Assembly (NCBI RefSeq): GCF_012689525.1
Contig: NZ_CP051515.1
Location: 2,356,001-2,420,000 of the forward strand
Direction of reading: 5' to 3'
Origin: Paraburkholderia aromaticivorans
GTDB taxonomy: Bacteria; Pseudomonadota; Gammaproteobacteria; Burkholderiales; Burkholderiaceae
DNA length: 64,000 nt
The position numbers and the translations under genes were made by a program. Shown in pieces: positions 35,620-46,700 of this stretch (within the stretch, counting starts at the first letter, position 1; each line of letters begins with the position of its first letter). Below the pieces are notes generated by a model. The model was not told where the DNA came from. It ran no database searches and saw nothing but the letters and a program-made list of their open reading frames with translations.

Positions 35620-36309
35620 TCATTCCATTGAAGCCACCACCTCGTCGGTAGTCAGCACGCCGTGCGCGAGAAATGCGTAGTTGATCATCGCCGCCTTGTA
35701 TCCGTCGCCCCAAACAGGATGCCGCGGTCCGGCAGTGGCATCGCTAACAACGAAAACCTCGAAGCCCTGTTCGAGCAGATCACGCAGATGTGACTCCACA
35801 CACATGTTGGCAAGCATGCCTCCGAGTACCACCTTTCTCACTCCCCGCTTGCGCAGTTGAAGGACAAGATCGTTGGTCTGCGGTCCGAAAACTTTGTGCG
35901 GACTTACAACAATCGTCTCACCGTCGTTGATGTAAGGCTTGAATTCATCGAGCCAGTCAGCACCGGAGCCTTCGAAACCTTCCAGACTCAGCTGACCACT
36001 ACGCGCAAACGTGCCGGTAGCGAATTCATCGGCTTCCAACGGTCCATTGAATTTCCATACACGATCGGTCGGGAAAAAATAATGGGGCGATATAAAGACC
36101 GCAAATTTCGCGGACTTTGCCGCCTTGAAGATCCGCAGCATGTTTTCTACCGTCTTGTTCTCTGTCACGCTTGCTCCCACCGCGCCCCAGTTCTTGCCGT
36201 TCTTGCTTAACACATCGACTTGCGGGTCAATGAAAACCACGCCTGTCTCAGTTCGATCAAAGGACACTTCGGACCTCCAATAGAGTGCGCAAGGCTCGCT
36301 AACTTTCAT
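35620..36309 (-). CDS. cysteine hydrolase, isochorismatase family
   Basis: A 229-residue isochorismatase-like hydrolase. GGAGGGG lies upstream of the ATG. The catalytic Asp is in GVVFIDPQVDVL near residue 28, the Lys in VVSPHKVFG near 140, and the nucleophile in LGGMLANMCVESHLRDLLEQG near 169. The gap between the first strand and the second half (FPTDRVWKFNGPLEADEFATG) suggests a specific substrate pocket. Members cleave isochorismate, N-carbamoyl amides, nicotinamide or peroxyureidoacrylate. No partner genes define which. It is convergent with the cupin gene across a perfect hairpin. Confidence 0.88.
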   Translation of the reverse strand: MKVSEPCALYWRSEVSFDRTETGVVFIDPQVDVLSKNGKNWGAVGASVTENKTVENMLRIFKAAKSAKFAVFISPHYFFPTDRVWKFNGPLEADEFATGTFARSGQLSLEGFEGSGADWLDEFKPYINDGETIVVSPHKVFGPQTNDLVLQLRKRGVRKVVLGGMLANMCVESHLRDLLEQGFEVFVVSDATAGPRHPVWGDGYKAAMINYAFLAHGVLTTDEVVASME

Positions 36310-36929
36310 CGATCCGAGCCCCTCCGATCAGAGTAGGAAACGGAGGACTGAAAAGCAACGATGGTCCGACAGATTTCGATGGCGCATCCCGAGCGCGGAG
36401 ACAACCCGGCGGCGTTCCGGGCCGTCGTCGCAATACTCGTGCTGATCCTCGCGAGCGACCAGTCGGCCACGGGCGGCCGGGCGTTACTCCGGCTGCTATG
36501 TCCGCGTCACTGTGTCGGGCGATTTTCCGACCATACGCTGGCGAGTGATGCGCACCTTCACACCTGCGGTGCAGGCACCCGTGGGTTGATCATTGTGCGC
36601 CAATAGGCGCCAGCATGGCAGGGACGCGGACCGCAAGCCGTTTCCGGGCAGCGACGGGTCTCACGACACGCAGCAGAAGTATCGGACGAAGGCGCTATGC
36701 CTCCAACTTCCGCTCGCTCATCCACTTGACGATCGCCGGATCTCGATGCGAAAAGAAGCTGCTCTTACCAAGGTCGAGTCCGGCGATCAGGGCGAAGTCC
36801 GACTCATCAAGCGGGAAGTCGAAGACGTGATGGTTCTCCACCACTCTCTCCTTGCGCAATGACTTCGACGCCATTGTTCAGAGTCACTTGCTGCATATCT
36901 GGTCCTTGTTCCCGTTCGATTGACTTGCG
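36310..36929. other. degenerate region between hydrolase and aldo/keto reductase
   Basis: About 620 bases. The right part holds the aldo/keto reductase remnant at 36695-36874. The left part (36361-36606) has an open plus frame of 81 codons with a hydrophobic stretch but no ribosome binding site and no family resemblance. The region looks like decayed coding sequence. Confidence 0.5.
36695..36874 (-). pseudogene. aldo/keto reductase C-terminal remnant
   Basis: A 59-codon minus frame directly after a TGA encodes SKSLRKERVVENHHVFDFPL followed by DESDFALIAGLDLGKS and HRDPAIVKWMSERKLEA. This is the C-terminus of a 2,5-diketo-gluconate-reductase-type aldo/keto reductase: the S-x-x-x-R-x-x-E-N NADP-binding helix, VFDFxL, and the terminal HRDPxxVKW. 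The upstream 200 residues of the barrel are absent. The intact enzyme at 36930 belongs to a different subgroup and lacks this tail, so this is not a frameshifted end of that gene. It is the leftover of a deleted reductase. Confidence 0.75.
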
Positions 36930-38006
<1,077 letters not shown>

Positions 38007-38025
38007 TTATGAACATTCCTCAACT

Positions 38026-38958
38026 ATGCAGAAAGCTGGCCTTTCGGATCTGACGATCTTCGTGGAGATTGCCCATCAGCGCAGCTTCAGTGCGGCCGCG
38101 CGTAGCCTGGGCGTGTCGCCGTCGGCGCTCAGTCATGCCATGCGCGCGTTCGAAGCGCGCCTGGGCGTGCGAATGTTCAACCGGACGACCCGTTCGGTCG
38201 CGCTCACTGAGGCAGGAGAACGGTTACTGCGGCGCGTCGGTCCCGCCCTCGCCGATCTGCAAGGCGCGGTGAGCGAAGCGGCTTCCACGCGTGACCGTCC
38301 GTCGGGGGTGATTCGCATCAGCGCGTCTGAGTCCGCGGCAAAACCGCTCGTGCGCAGTGTGTTGCCGAGCTTCCTGACGCGATATCCGGACATTCATATC
38401 GAAATCGTCGTCGATACGCGCTTGGTCGATATCGTTGCCGACGGATTCGACGCGGGCATCCGCGTACTACAAGACGTTCCGCGCGACATGATCGCCGTGC
38501 GCTTCGGAGACGACATGCGGTTCGTAGCCGTGGCATCGCCGGACTATTTGCGGCAACATCCCGCACCGCAGGCACCCCACGATCTTGCGCAACATCGCTG
38601 CATCCGCTTTCGTTTCGAGAGCGGCGCCCTGTATCGATGGGATCTCGAACGTCGCGGAAAAAGCGCGAGCATCGATGTCGATGGTCCGATGACGCTCGGC
38701 AACCTCAACCTGATGATCGAGGCCGCGCTCAACGGGATAGGTATTGCGTGGGTTCCGGAATACATTGCGGCAGAACAACTGCGGTCGGGGCAGCTCGTCG
38801 CGTTGCTCACTGACTGGAGCCCATCGTTTCCCGGGCTCTGCCTCTATTACCCGGCGAATCGCCACCCACCCACAGCCCTTCGATTATTTGCGAACGCAGT
38901 TCGGGACTGGGCCGAAGGCGATATGAAAGTCACACCGTCCGCGCCTCGCTGGCAATGA
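38026..38958 (+). CDS. LysR-family transcriptional regulator
   Basis: A 310-residue LysR regulator of the CrgA-like branch. LSDLTIFVEIAHQRSFSAAARSLGVSPSALSHAMRAFEARLG covers the helix-turn-helix, broken here into ordinary spacing, then MFNRTTRSVALTEAGERLL. The effector domain has GVIRISASESAAKPLV and a late LNLMIEAALNGIGIAWVPEY helix. The gene is divergent from the aldo/keto reductase; such LysR-AKR pairs are widespread. Starts are 112 bases apart, with a small dyad CATA-N4-TATG at 38000-38011 just before this gene. No strong ribosome binding site is present. Confidence 0.92.
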   Translation: MQKAGLSDLTIFVEIAHQRSFSAAARSLGVSPSALSHAMRAFEARLGVRMFNRTTRSVALTEAGERLLRRVGPALADLQGAVSEAASTRDRPSGVIRISASESAAKPLVRSVLPSFLTRYPDIHIEIVVDTRLVDIVADGFDAGIRVLQDVPRDMIAVRFGDDMRFVAVASPDYLRQHPAPQAPHDLAQHRCIRFRFESGALYRWDLERRGKSASIDVDGPMTLGNLNLMIEAALNGIGIAWVPEYIAAEQLRSGQLVALLTDWSPSFPGLCLYYPANRHPPTALRLFANAVRDWAEGDMKVTPSAPRWQ

Positions 38959-39078
38959 CGACGCGTGTATCGGTCGACGGTCGTCTCGTCTATCGAATTC
39001 ACGCTTGCCCCTTCGGGCTGAGTGAAAAGTCAGTCGCGTCGACGCGTATCGCCCAGCGGCGAGCCACGCTACCTGTCT

Positions 39079-39624
39079 TCATCGAGCCGCGGACTCCCGC
39101 AAAGGTGCCGGGGGGACGACGGTCTCGATCCGGCCGGTTTTGACTTCATAGACCAGACCCGACACGATCACGCCATCGGGGAGGTCCCGGTTTGCTTTAA
39201 GCGCTGCGACATCGAGGGCCACCGCCTCGTAGGGCTCCGTAATAGCGAGATCGTCGAGCGCGGCCGTCTCGACACCCATATGCCTCGCGAGCAACGCGGG
39301 TGCGTGCTTATGGCAGCCGATAATCCCGCAATCCGTGTGCTGTAGCAGGACGAGATTACGCGCACCATCCGGGCGTCCCGCCGCTTTCGCGACGACGGCG
39401 AGGATCGCCAGCGTCTCAAGCAACGATTTGTTGACCCGGCCACCGACGTTACGGATTACCGCCGCTTCACCTTGTTTCAACCCCAGCACGCTCGCGGGAT
39501 CGACGCGAGGATCGACGCAGCCGACGACAATCGTCCCCGTCGACGGCATCATCTTGAGTTCAGGTGAAAACCCCGTGTTAGCGAAGTCAGCGTTGCGCTC
39601 CAGCATGACATCATTGAAGTCCAT
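39079..39624 (-). CDS. beta-class carbonic anhydrase-like protein
   Basis: A 181-residue beta-carbonic anhydrase, zinc-dependent, interconverting CO2 and bicarbonate. The ATG at 39624 follows GGAG. The catalytic CxDxR dyad is GCVDPRVDP near residues 35-43 and the zinc His and Cys are in LQHTDCGIIG near 95-104, so all ligands are present. NVGGRVNKSLLETLAIL follows the usual core. It is shorter than Can/CynT at the C-terminus, which is normal for this subgroup. It lies downstream of the nitrilase gene on the same strand with an 88-base gap. A role beside nitrile hydrolysis is not obvious. Confidence 0.9.
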   Translation of the reverse strand: MDFNDVMLERNADFANTGFSPELKMMPSTGTIVVGCVDPRVDPASVLGLKQGEAAVIRNVGGRVNKSLLETLAILAVVAKAAGRPDGARNLVLLQHTDCGIIGCHKHAPALLARHMGVETAALDDLAITEPYEAVALDVAALKANRDLPDGVIVSGLVYEVKTGRIETVVPPAPLRESAAR

Positions 39625-39712
39625 TTTTTTCTCCAGCGTAGTGAATGCAAAATTGCCCGGTGAATGCCATGGGCGAGATGACGATGACCGTATTGCGCGA
39701 GACGACACACCT

Positions 39713-40699
39713 TCAGGCGAGTACTTCGATATCCCTCACTGGCTCTTCGCCTGGCGCGCGCAGCGTTCGCTCCAGCACGTGTGTCCTCGGCGTGCGGTCG
39801 ATCACCAGCCCGAGGACGTCCGGACGGCTGTAATGACCGCGTGAGTCCATCATGCGTTTGCGCTTGTCGATCTGCCAGAAATCCAGATCCGCAATAATCT
39901 CGCCCTCTCCTTCACGCAGCGGCTGGCCGCCCATGTACTCTCCCTCGGGCGAAATAATGGCAGTGAAACAGCCGCTGGAAATCGGGCCAACCTCGCTGGT
40001 ATGGGTATCGTGCAGAATCTGCTGTTGCTGCTCGGGGGTCAGCCACGCGGTCGCGTTGACAACGAAGGCGCCAGCCTCCAGCGCGTGCTGCCGGATATTG
40101 ACGGAGATCTGCTCCGAGAACAGGTCACCCGCGAACGAACCCGGATACATGGCCGAATGGATTTCCTCGCCATCCGCCATCAGCGCATAGCGCGCAAGCG
40201 GGTTGTAGTGCTCCCAGCAGGCCAGTTGACCGACCCGGCCCACGGCGGTATCGATTGCGCGCAAGCCTGAGCCGTCGCCCATTCCCCAGACCATTCGCTC
40301 GTGATAAGTCGGCGAGAGCTTGCGGCGACGTTGCACCAGCGTGCCGTCGGCATCGAACAGGAGCTGGGTGTTGTAGATCGTGCCGCCGTCGCGTTCGTTG
40401 ACGCCGATCGACACCACCATTGCGGCCTGGCGCGCCGCTTCGCCAATCGCACGGGTGGTCTCCGACGGAACAGTCACTGCCTGATCGAGCAGCTTGTAAT
40501 GCTCGGCTCCCATGGCGAATGGAGATTCGATGAACGAAAAGTACGGGTAATAGGGAACGACAGTCTCGGGGAAGGTTGCGAACTGAACGCCCTGCTTGCC
40601 GAGTTCCAGAATTTTCCTGACAACCTTGTCGACCGTGCCTTCCCGACTGTAGAGGACGGGCGCGATCTGGACGGCTGCGGCCCGGATGATTTTCGACAT
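39713..40699 (-). CDS. nitrilase
   Basis: A 328-residue branch-1 nitrilase of the carbon-nitrogen hydrolase superfamily that converts nitriles directly to carboxylic acid and ammonia. Catalytic triad: Glu in [17 protein letters not shown], Lys in [16 protein letters not shown], Cys in [17 protein letters not shown]. The CWEHYNP block is that of true nitrilases rather than amidases, and TYHERMVWG is typical of aliphatic or arylacetonitrilases. AAAGGAAC precedes the ATG. A GlxA/AraC-type regulator starts 220 bases away on the opposite strand, the standard arrangement for inducible nitrilases. Confidence 0.94.
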   Translation of the reverse strand: MSKIIRAAAVQIAPVLYSREGTVDKVVRKILELGKQGVQFATFPETVVPYYPYFSFIESPFAMGAEHYKLLDQAVTVPSETTRAIGEAARQAAMVVSIGVNERDGGTIYNTQLLFDADGTLVQRRRKLSPTYHERMVWGMGDGSGLRAIDTAVGRVGQLACWEHYNPLARYALMADGEEIHSAMYPGSFAGDLFSEQISVNIRQHALEAGAFVVNATAWLTPEQQQQILHDTHTSEVGPISSGCFTAIISPEGEYMGGQPLREGEGEIIADLDFWQIDKRKRMMDSRGHYSRPDVLGLVIDRTPRTHVLERTLRAPGEEPVRDIEVLA

Positions 40700-40919
40700 G
40701 ACAGTGTTCCTTTCGTTGACTGCGAGGCGGATGAGAGAAGTGCCTGTACCTTAACGCCGCGGGCCATTACGATGGATGTCGTTGTTGCCACCTTTCATGA
40801 CGTCTGTCATTCGAGCGCAGGAGATCCACTACTCGAACTCGTTGGCCTGACATTTGGGAATGCGACTCGAACAGCACCGGTTCACGGTCACTTTTATATT
40901 GCGGACGGCAGGAATAGAT

Positions 40920-41876
40920 ATGCATCGGATCGGCTTCATCGTGCCGCCAAGATTTCAGCTAATGAGCCTCGCGGCCCTGACGGTGTTCGAGCTAGCGAAC
41001 ATGCCGCCGTCAGGCCGGTGCTACGACGTCCATTTGCTGTCTGAACATGGCGGTCCCGTCGAATCTTCGGGTGGCATGACATTGCAAACCGAGGCATTCG
41101 GCGATCCGGCATTCGACACGCTTATCGTGGGTTCGATCACTGAAATGAAAATGCCGTCGTCCGATGCAACGATGATTGCGTTCGTGAAACAGGCAGCCAA
41201 AGCATCGAGACGAATAACCTCCATCTGCAGCGGTGCATTCGTTCTTGCCGAGGCCGGGCTTCTGGATGGCCGGCGCGCGACCATGCATTGGGCACATGCA
41301 TCTGAATTCAGGGCGCGCTTCCCGAACGTCATAACGGAAGAAGATCGGATCTTCGTCAACGACGGTCCAATCTGGACTTCAGCGGGAATGACCGCCGGCA
41401 TCGACCTTGCCCTGGCGTTGCTCGATAACGACCTCGGTCCTGATACCGCGAAAATGGTCGCCAGGCTTCTTGTCATGAATCAGCGTCGGCTAGGTGGGCA
41501 GAAGCAGCATTCCGCACTGCTCGACATGACGCCGAAGTCCGATCGGATCGAATCGGTGCTGGCACATATTCGCCGAAACCTGCGCAATCCGCTGACCGTC
41601 GAGGAGCTTGCAGATGTGGCCAACCTCAGCCCTCGTCAGTTCAGCCGCGCCTTTGTGGCCGAAACCGGTCAGTCGCCGGCCAAGGCTGTGGAACAGCTTC
41701 GGCTGGAAGCAGCCAGATTCATGATTGAGCAAGGCCGGCACACGATTAACGTGGTGGCGCAGGAAACGGGCTTTGCGGACCGCGAACGCATGCGCCGCGC
41801 GTTCCTCCGAACGTTCGGTGTGCCCGCCGATTTCCTGCGCAGGAGCGCTCGACGGGAACCGGTCGCCAGCAGCTGA
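40920..41876 (+). CDS. GlxA-family AraC-type transcriptional regulator
   Basis: A 318-residue activator with an N-terminal DJ-1/PfpI-like domain (RIGFIVPPRFQLMSLAALTVFELAN, and the nucleophile-elbow-like TSICSGAFVLAEAGLLDGR) and a C-terminal AraC domain with two helix-turn-helices (LTVEELADVANLSPRQFSRAF; INVVAQETGFADRERMRRAFLR). The ATG at 40920 follows AGGAATAG; the earlier ATG at 40854 lacks support. It is divergent from the nitrilase gene and is likely its nitrile- or amide-responsive activator. The divergent spacer is 220 bases. Confidence 0.93.
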   Translation: MHRIGFIVPPRFQLMSLAALTVFELANMPPSGRCYDVHLLSEHGGPVESSGGMTLQTEAFGDPAFDTLIVGSITEMKMPSSDATMIAFVKQAAKASRRITSICSGAFVLAEAGLLDGRRATMHWAHASEFRARFPNVITEEDRIFVNDGPIWTSAGMTAGIDLALALLDNDLGPDTAKMVARLLVMNQRRLGGQKQHSALLDMTPKSDRIESVLAHIRRNLRNPLTVEELADVANLSPRQFSRAFVAETGQSPAKAVEQLRLEAARFMIEQGRHTINVVAQETGFADRERMRRAFLRTFGVPADFLRRSARREPVASS

Positions 41877-41924
41877 AATCCGCTTGCTTGCCCGTCCGCC
41901 GCCAACCCCGCCGCCATCTCACCG

Positions 41925-42539
41925 TCAGTGGGGCACAGGCAGGCCAAGCCGCCACATCAGATTGCCCCGAGCGCGCGTTTCGCAGAGGGTATGGAAAAAA
42001 TCAGTGTGATAGATGCGTGAGCGTGCCAGCAGGTTGCCCAGAATCGTCCGTTCGTGCATGTCGTAGGCGCGGTCGTCAAGGTCGGGACGTTCCGCCCTCA
42101 GGCGCGCCCCGTCCTCACGAAAATTGTCGCGTCGAGCGCCCAGTACAGCGAGGTCAATATCGCAGGCAAAGCGATCGTCCAATCCGGCCGGCACACGCGT
42201 ATGCTTCGTCGCCAGGATCATTTCGCAGATGCGTTCGCCCACGACGATGCGGTCATCCGCCCATTGCCGGAACCAGTCCGCGCTGCGTTGCTCGTTGTCC
42301 CGTGCGCCGGGAACGTAGATTACGTCGTGACACCACAGCGCAAGTTCCACGACATCGGGATGAGGAATCGCGCTACGCGCCTGGTCGAGATAGTTCAAGC
42401 AGCGGCGAATATGACGCAGCGTGTGGTAATGACGTGCCGGTTCGGCATAAAGCTGCACCAGCTCGTCATAAGCGGCCTCGGCGCGCAAGCCGCCGCTGCT
42501 TGACCACACTGCGATGAAGCGCGTCTGCGTCTGACTCAT
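41925..42539 (-). CDS. HD-domain metal-dependent phosphohydrolase (COG4339-like)
   Basis: A 204-residue HD-superfamily protein. The core HYHTLRHIRRCLNYLDQA and LALWCHDVIYVPG with the later DIDLAVLGA give the His and His-Asp ligands of the family predicted to hydrolyse phosphoesters or nucleotides. I use the ATG at 42539, preceded by AGAGGCGGGA, because homologues begin about there; ATG at 42629, right after the patatin stop and preceded by GAGGAG, is the alternative and would add 30 residues. It is the last gene of a two-gene unit with patatin. Substrate unknown. Confidence 0.8.
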   Translation of the reverse strand: MSQTQTRFIAVWSSSGGLRAEAAYDELVQLYAEPARHYHTLRHIRRCLNYLDQARSAIPHPDVVELALWCHDVIYVPGARDNEQRSADWFRQWADDRIVVGERICEMILATKHTRVPAGLDDRFACDIDLAVLGARRDNFREDGARLRAERPDLDDRAYDMHERTILGNLLARSRIYHTDFFHTLCETRARGNLMWRLGLPVPH

Positions 42540-42631
42540 TCCCGCCTCTTTCCACCATGTCCGGATCGCGTGACCGTCCGGCGCCGTACCCATCACGACC
42601 GCGTTTCTTTGCGCCGATCCACTCGCCATGC

Positions 42632-43681
42632 TCAAAGAAACTCCTCGCGAATGTCGATACTCGAGCGTTGCCCAACGTCCCGGTAGTGATGCGTGAGCCA
42701 CGCGTCGGCCTCGCGCCGCCCGTTATCGCGCAGTCCGCAAAGAAAATCCCAATCGGCGTTGTACTTGCTGGACACGCTGAGCGCGCACATTGCCTCGTCG
42801 GATCGAATGGAATGGATCAGCATCTCCTTCATCTCGCCACCATCGACTTTGCCTTGCTGGATCAGATCGGTGACGAAGGCGATCGCGCGCATCTCACGCA
42901 TCAGCGACGAATTAAAGCTGATTTCGCTGACGCGGTTGAGGATGTCGGCAGCCGAGATCGGCACGCCCCGGCGAACGAGCGGGTTGATGTGGACGATCAC
43001 GACGTCGCGCGTCTTGCAGTGGTAAATCAACGGATAGATGGCCGGATTTCCCATGTAGCCGCCGTCCCAGTAGTGTTCGCCGTCGATGACGATCGCCTGG
43101 AACAGCGTCGGCACGCACGCAGAGGCAAGCACGGCGTCCGCGCAGACATCCTCGCCCGTGAAGATGCGTATTTTCCCCGTCTCGACGTTGGTCGCGCACA
43201 GATACAGCTGGATGGGACATTGCTTTCGCAACGCGGTGAAGTCGACCTGACTGTCGAGCACCTCGCGCAGCGGATTGAGATTGTTCGGATTGAACTGGTA
43301 GGGCGAGAAAATGCGCAGCGCCATGTCGGCGAACGCGTATAACGGCGAATGATCGAACCCGAAGCTGTGCGTCCCTTTCAGCCAGGGCATCCAGCGCAAT
43401 GGGTTGTAACGCTCGGCGGATTGCGCCACGGCGTACCAGAAGTCGTGCAGCGTCTGCCGTGCGCCCTCCTCGCCTCCTTTCAGCAGCCCGTACGCGAGCA
43501 CGGCGGCATTCATCGAGCCGGCGCTGGTCGCACTCACCCCTTCAATCGCCAGCCTGCCGTCCTCGAGCAACCGGTCGAGCACGCCCCACGTGAACGCACC
43601 GTGCATCCCGCCCCCCTGCAAAGCCAGCGCGACCGGCTTGCGCTCGTCATCGCCGCGACGTTTTGTATTCTTCGTTGTCAT
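42632..43681 (-). CDS. patatin-like phospholipase
   Basis: A 349-residue patatin-family lipid acyl hydrolase. The ATG at 43681 follows GGAGACGGG. The oxyanion loop is ALQGGGMHGAFTWGVLDRLLEDG, the nucleophile elbow SATSAGSMNAAVLAYG, with Ala where GxSxG usually has its first Gly, and the catalytic Asp is in YWDGGYMGNPAIYPL. These give a Ser-Asp dyad. No signal peptide, so it acts in the cytoplasm or at the inner membrane. It lies directly before the HD hydrolase and 20 bases after the large cyclase gene on the same strand, so the three may form one operon. Confidence 0.9.
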   Translation of the reverse strand: MTTKNTKRRGDDERKPVALALQGGGMHGAFTWGVLDRLLEDGRLAIEGVSATSAGSMNAAVLAYGLLKGGEEGARQTLHDFWYAVAQSAERYNPLRWMPWLKGTHSFGFDHSPLYAFADMALRIFSPYQFNPNNLNPLREVLDSQVDFTALRKQCPIQLYLCATNVETGKIRIFTGEDVCADAVLASACVPTLFQAIVIDGEHYWDGGYMGNPAIYPLIYHCKTRDVVIVHINPLVRRGVPISAADILNRVSEISFNSSLMREMRAIAFVTDLIQQGKVDGGEMKEMLIHSIRSDEAMCALSVSSKYNADWDFLCGLRDNGRREADAWLTHHYRDVGQRSSIDIREEFL

Positions 43682-43701
43682 TGCCCGTCTCCATCGATCG
43701 C

Positions 43702-46700
43702 TCACCTTTCGCACAACGCCAACGCATCGAGCAAGGCCTTCGCCTCTCGCATGTCGGCGGTATCAAAGCCTTCTGCCAGGCTGCCGTACACCAAGGACAA
43801 CGCCTGGCGAGCGTCCGCCGTTTTGCCCTGGCATTGCCACAAACGGGCGAGGCTCGATACGGCCCGCAATTCGAACGACCTGGCGCCATGACGGCGGGCC
43901 ACTGCGATCGCCTGATGAAAGCAGCCCTCGGCTTCTTCCGCACGGGTAGCATGGCCGATGCGATCGCTCGACGCGTCGAGCAGCAGTTGCCCTTTGATCC
44001 GATGTAACTCCGCCTCGAAGCAATGCTCGCCCGAACGACTCACCATCGCCATTGCTTCGTCGATCGCGCCGAGGCCCGCGTCCGTCTCTCGCGCTTGCCG
44101 GTAGCTGTCGGCGAGCAGCGCCAAAAAGTACGAGTAGCCCATTTCGGCCCCGGTCGCGCGGTAGCCGGCCAGGCCCTCGCGTATCTGCGCAATCCCCTCG
44201 TCGCGGCTACCCTGCTGGACCAGCGTCCAGCCGCGCAGAATCGTTCCCCACGCGAGCCAGAACGACATCCCTTGCTCGGTCGCGAGTGACATGACGGCCT
44301 CCGCGTACTTGCGGGTCAGCGTCACATCGCCGCGAAACAGATGCAGTTGCGCCGTATAGGCCAACGTCAACGCCAGGGTCGAGCCGCCGGTATATTTCCT
44401 GGCCAGTGCCAGACCTTCCTGGCTTCGCTTGTTTGACTGATCGGGGTATCCCTGATGCCACAAGGTCCAGGCCATGAAGTTCAGGGCGCGCACGCCCGGA
44501 TCGATCACGTGGTCGTAGACCTGCTCGTCATGTCTTTCCTGGAGATAAAAAACCAGAGCTTGTTCCTGGTGGATACGGGCAGCTTCCAGATCGCCCTGGA
44601 AGAACAGGCTTGTCCCGAGCGCGAGATGCGCCTCCACGAGCAAGGCCGGTTTGCCGACCTGCCGTCCCATGCGCAGCAGCCGCTCTCCCAGTTCGTTCGC
44701 AGTACGGTATTCCGCGCGCAGCTGGTAATACGTCCTCAGCCCCAGTTGCACCGGGAAGATCTTCGATGTCTCGCCGATCCGTTCGCACAACGCCAGCGCG
44801 CGCGTATACGCCGCCGCGACCTCCGGTGCGCCATAGCTGCGAACAGCCGTCAAGGCGGGGCCCAGCGAGAGCAGTAGCGTCAGTTCCTGTTGGGCGCGTT
44901 CGAGCGTGTCGGGCAAATGCTCGAGTAATTCCCGCGCCGCGCCGAGATGACGCATCGCGTCCAGATGGGCGGAATGCTCGAGCGCCTGTTGCCCGGTGCG
45001 GTGCAGATACTCCACGGCCTTCGGAATATTGCCGCTCAGCCTGTAGTGATGCGCCAATTCGCTCCAGTAGTCCGCGATACGGGTGGGGAACAGCGCCTCG
45101 ATGGCCTGCGCCGCACGCTCGTGCAGGGCGCTACGGCGCTCTGTCAGCAACGAGCGGCCGGCGACTTCCTGGGTCAGCGCGTGCTTGAACGAATACTCGA
45201 CCTCCGGAAACGCGGGACGCTCGTAGATGAATTCCGCGGCCTCCAGCCGGGCCAGCAGATCCCGCAGCGCGTCATCGGTCGGGGCGCCCGGCCCACCGCA
45301 GATGCGCTGGACCAGACTGAACGAAAACTCCTTGCCGAGGACTGCCAGGGCCTGCAGCAAATCCTTCTCAGCCACGGGAAGCCGGTCAATGCGAGCGGCG
45401 AGCACCCCTTGTACGGTGGTCGGAATATGCAGCGCAGCCGGGGTATGCTCGATCCGGAAACGGCCGGGTTCGCCAAGCAGCGATTTCTCTTCGACCAGCG
45501 TCTGGACAACTTCCTCCATGAAGAAAGGGTTGCCCTCCGTCTTCTCCAGAATGAGTTCTTTGAGCGGCACGAGAGTGGGATCGTCCCCAAGCAGCGCCGA
45601 GAGCAATCCCTGGGCCTCCGCCGGACCCAGCGGTTCGAGTCGCAACTGGCTGCAATGGCCCACGCGCTCCCAGACAGGCTGATACTCCGGCCGGTAGTTC
45701 ACGAGGAGCAGGATCCGCGAATTCACCACACGGTCGATGAGGCTCAAGAGGAATGCTTCGGTCTCCCGGTCCAGCCATTGCAGATCCTCGAACAACAACT
45801 CGATCGGCTGGTCGAGGCTCTCCCGCGTCAGAAGCTCGATGATCGCGTCGATGGTCCGGTCACGCCGGATCTGCGGATCCATTTCCGCGAGCGCCGATCC
45901 TCGCTCGCCGACGCCAAGCAGAAAGAGAAGGTACGGCACAAGATCCTCGAAGCTTCGTTCGAGGGTCAGCGCCTTGCCCATGACTTTTTCCCGACACTGC
46001 CGCTCGTCGTCCCGAGCGGTGATCTGGAAATAGTTCTTCAATAGTTCGATGAGCGGCAAATAGGCGAAAGCCTTGCCGTGCGAAACCGAAAACGTCTCCA
46101 GCAGCACACGATTGCCCTGGGAGCGCTCCTTGAACTCATGGAACAGGCGCGATTTCCCGACCCCGGCCTCGCCTGCCACCGCGACGATCTGTCCGCGTCC
46201 CTCTTTGGTCTGCTCCAGCGCCGCATGCAAATGGTCCAGTTCGATCTGGCGGCCCACGAATCTGGCAAGGCCGCGATGGGCCGACAGTTGCAGGCGCGTG
46301 CGCAACGCGCCGGGACCCAATACCTCATACACGACGAGTGGCTCGGGGACGCCTTTGACCTGCGTGGCCCCCAGCGCCTTGAATTCAAAATAGCCCGTGG
46401 CCAGTTTGTGCGTGGACTCGCTCACCAGAATCGACGACGGGGCGGCGATCCCTTCCATTCGGGACGCAATGTGGATCGTGTGTCCGACCGGATCGTAATC
46501 GGTGTGCAGGTCGTCCGTACGGATCGACCGCACGACGACCTCCCCGGTGTGGACGCCGACGCGAATTTGCAGCGGGATGCCTTTTTCCAGACGAATCCTG
46601 TCCCCGTGGCGGCGCATCGCATGCTGCATCCGCAGCGCGGCATACAGCGCGCGCTGCGGATGGTCCTCATGAGCGATGGGCGCGCCAAACAACGCCAGGA

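Noticed and set aside
36361..36606. 81-codon plus-strand frame with hydrophobic segment
   Set aside because: No ribosome binding site, no homologue I recognise, and located in a decayed region; treated as non-coding.
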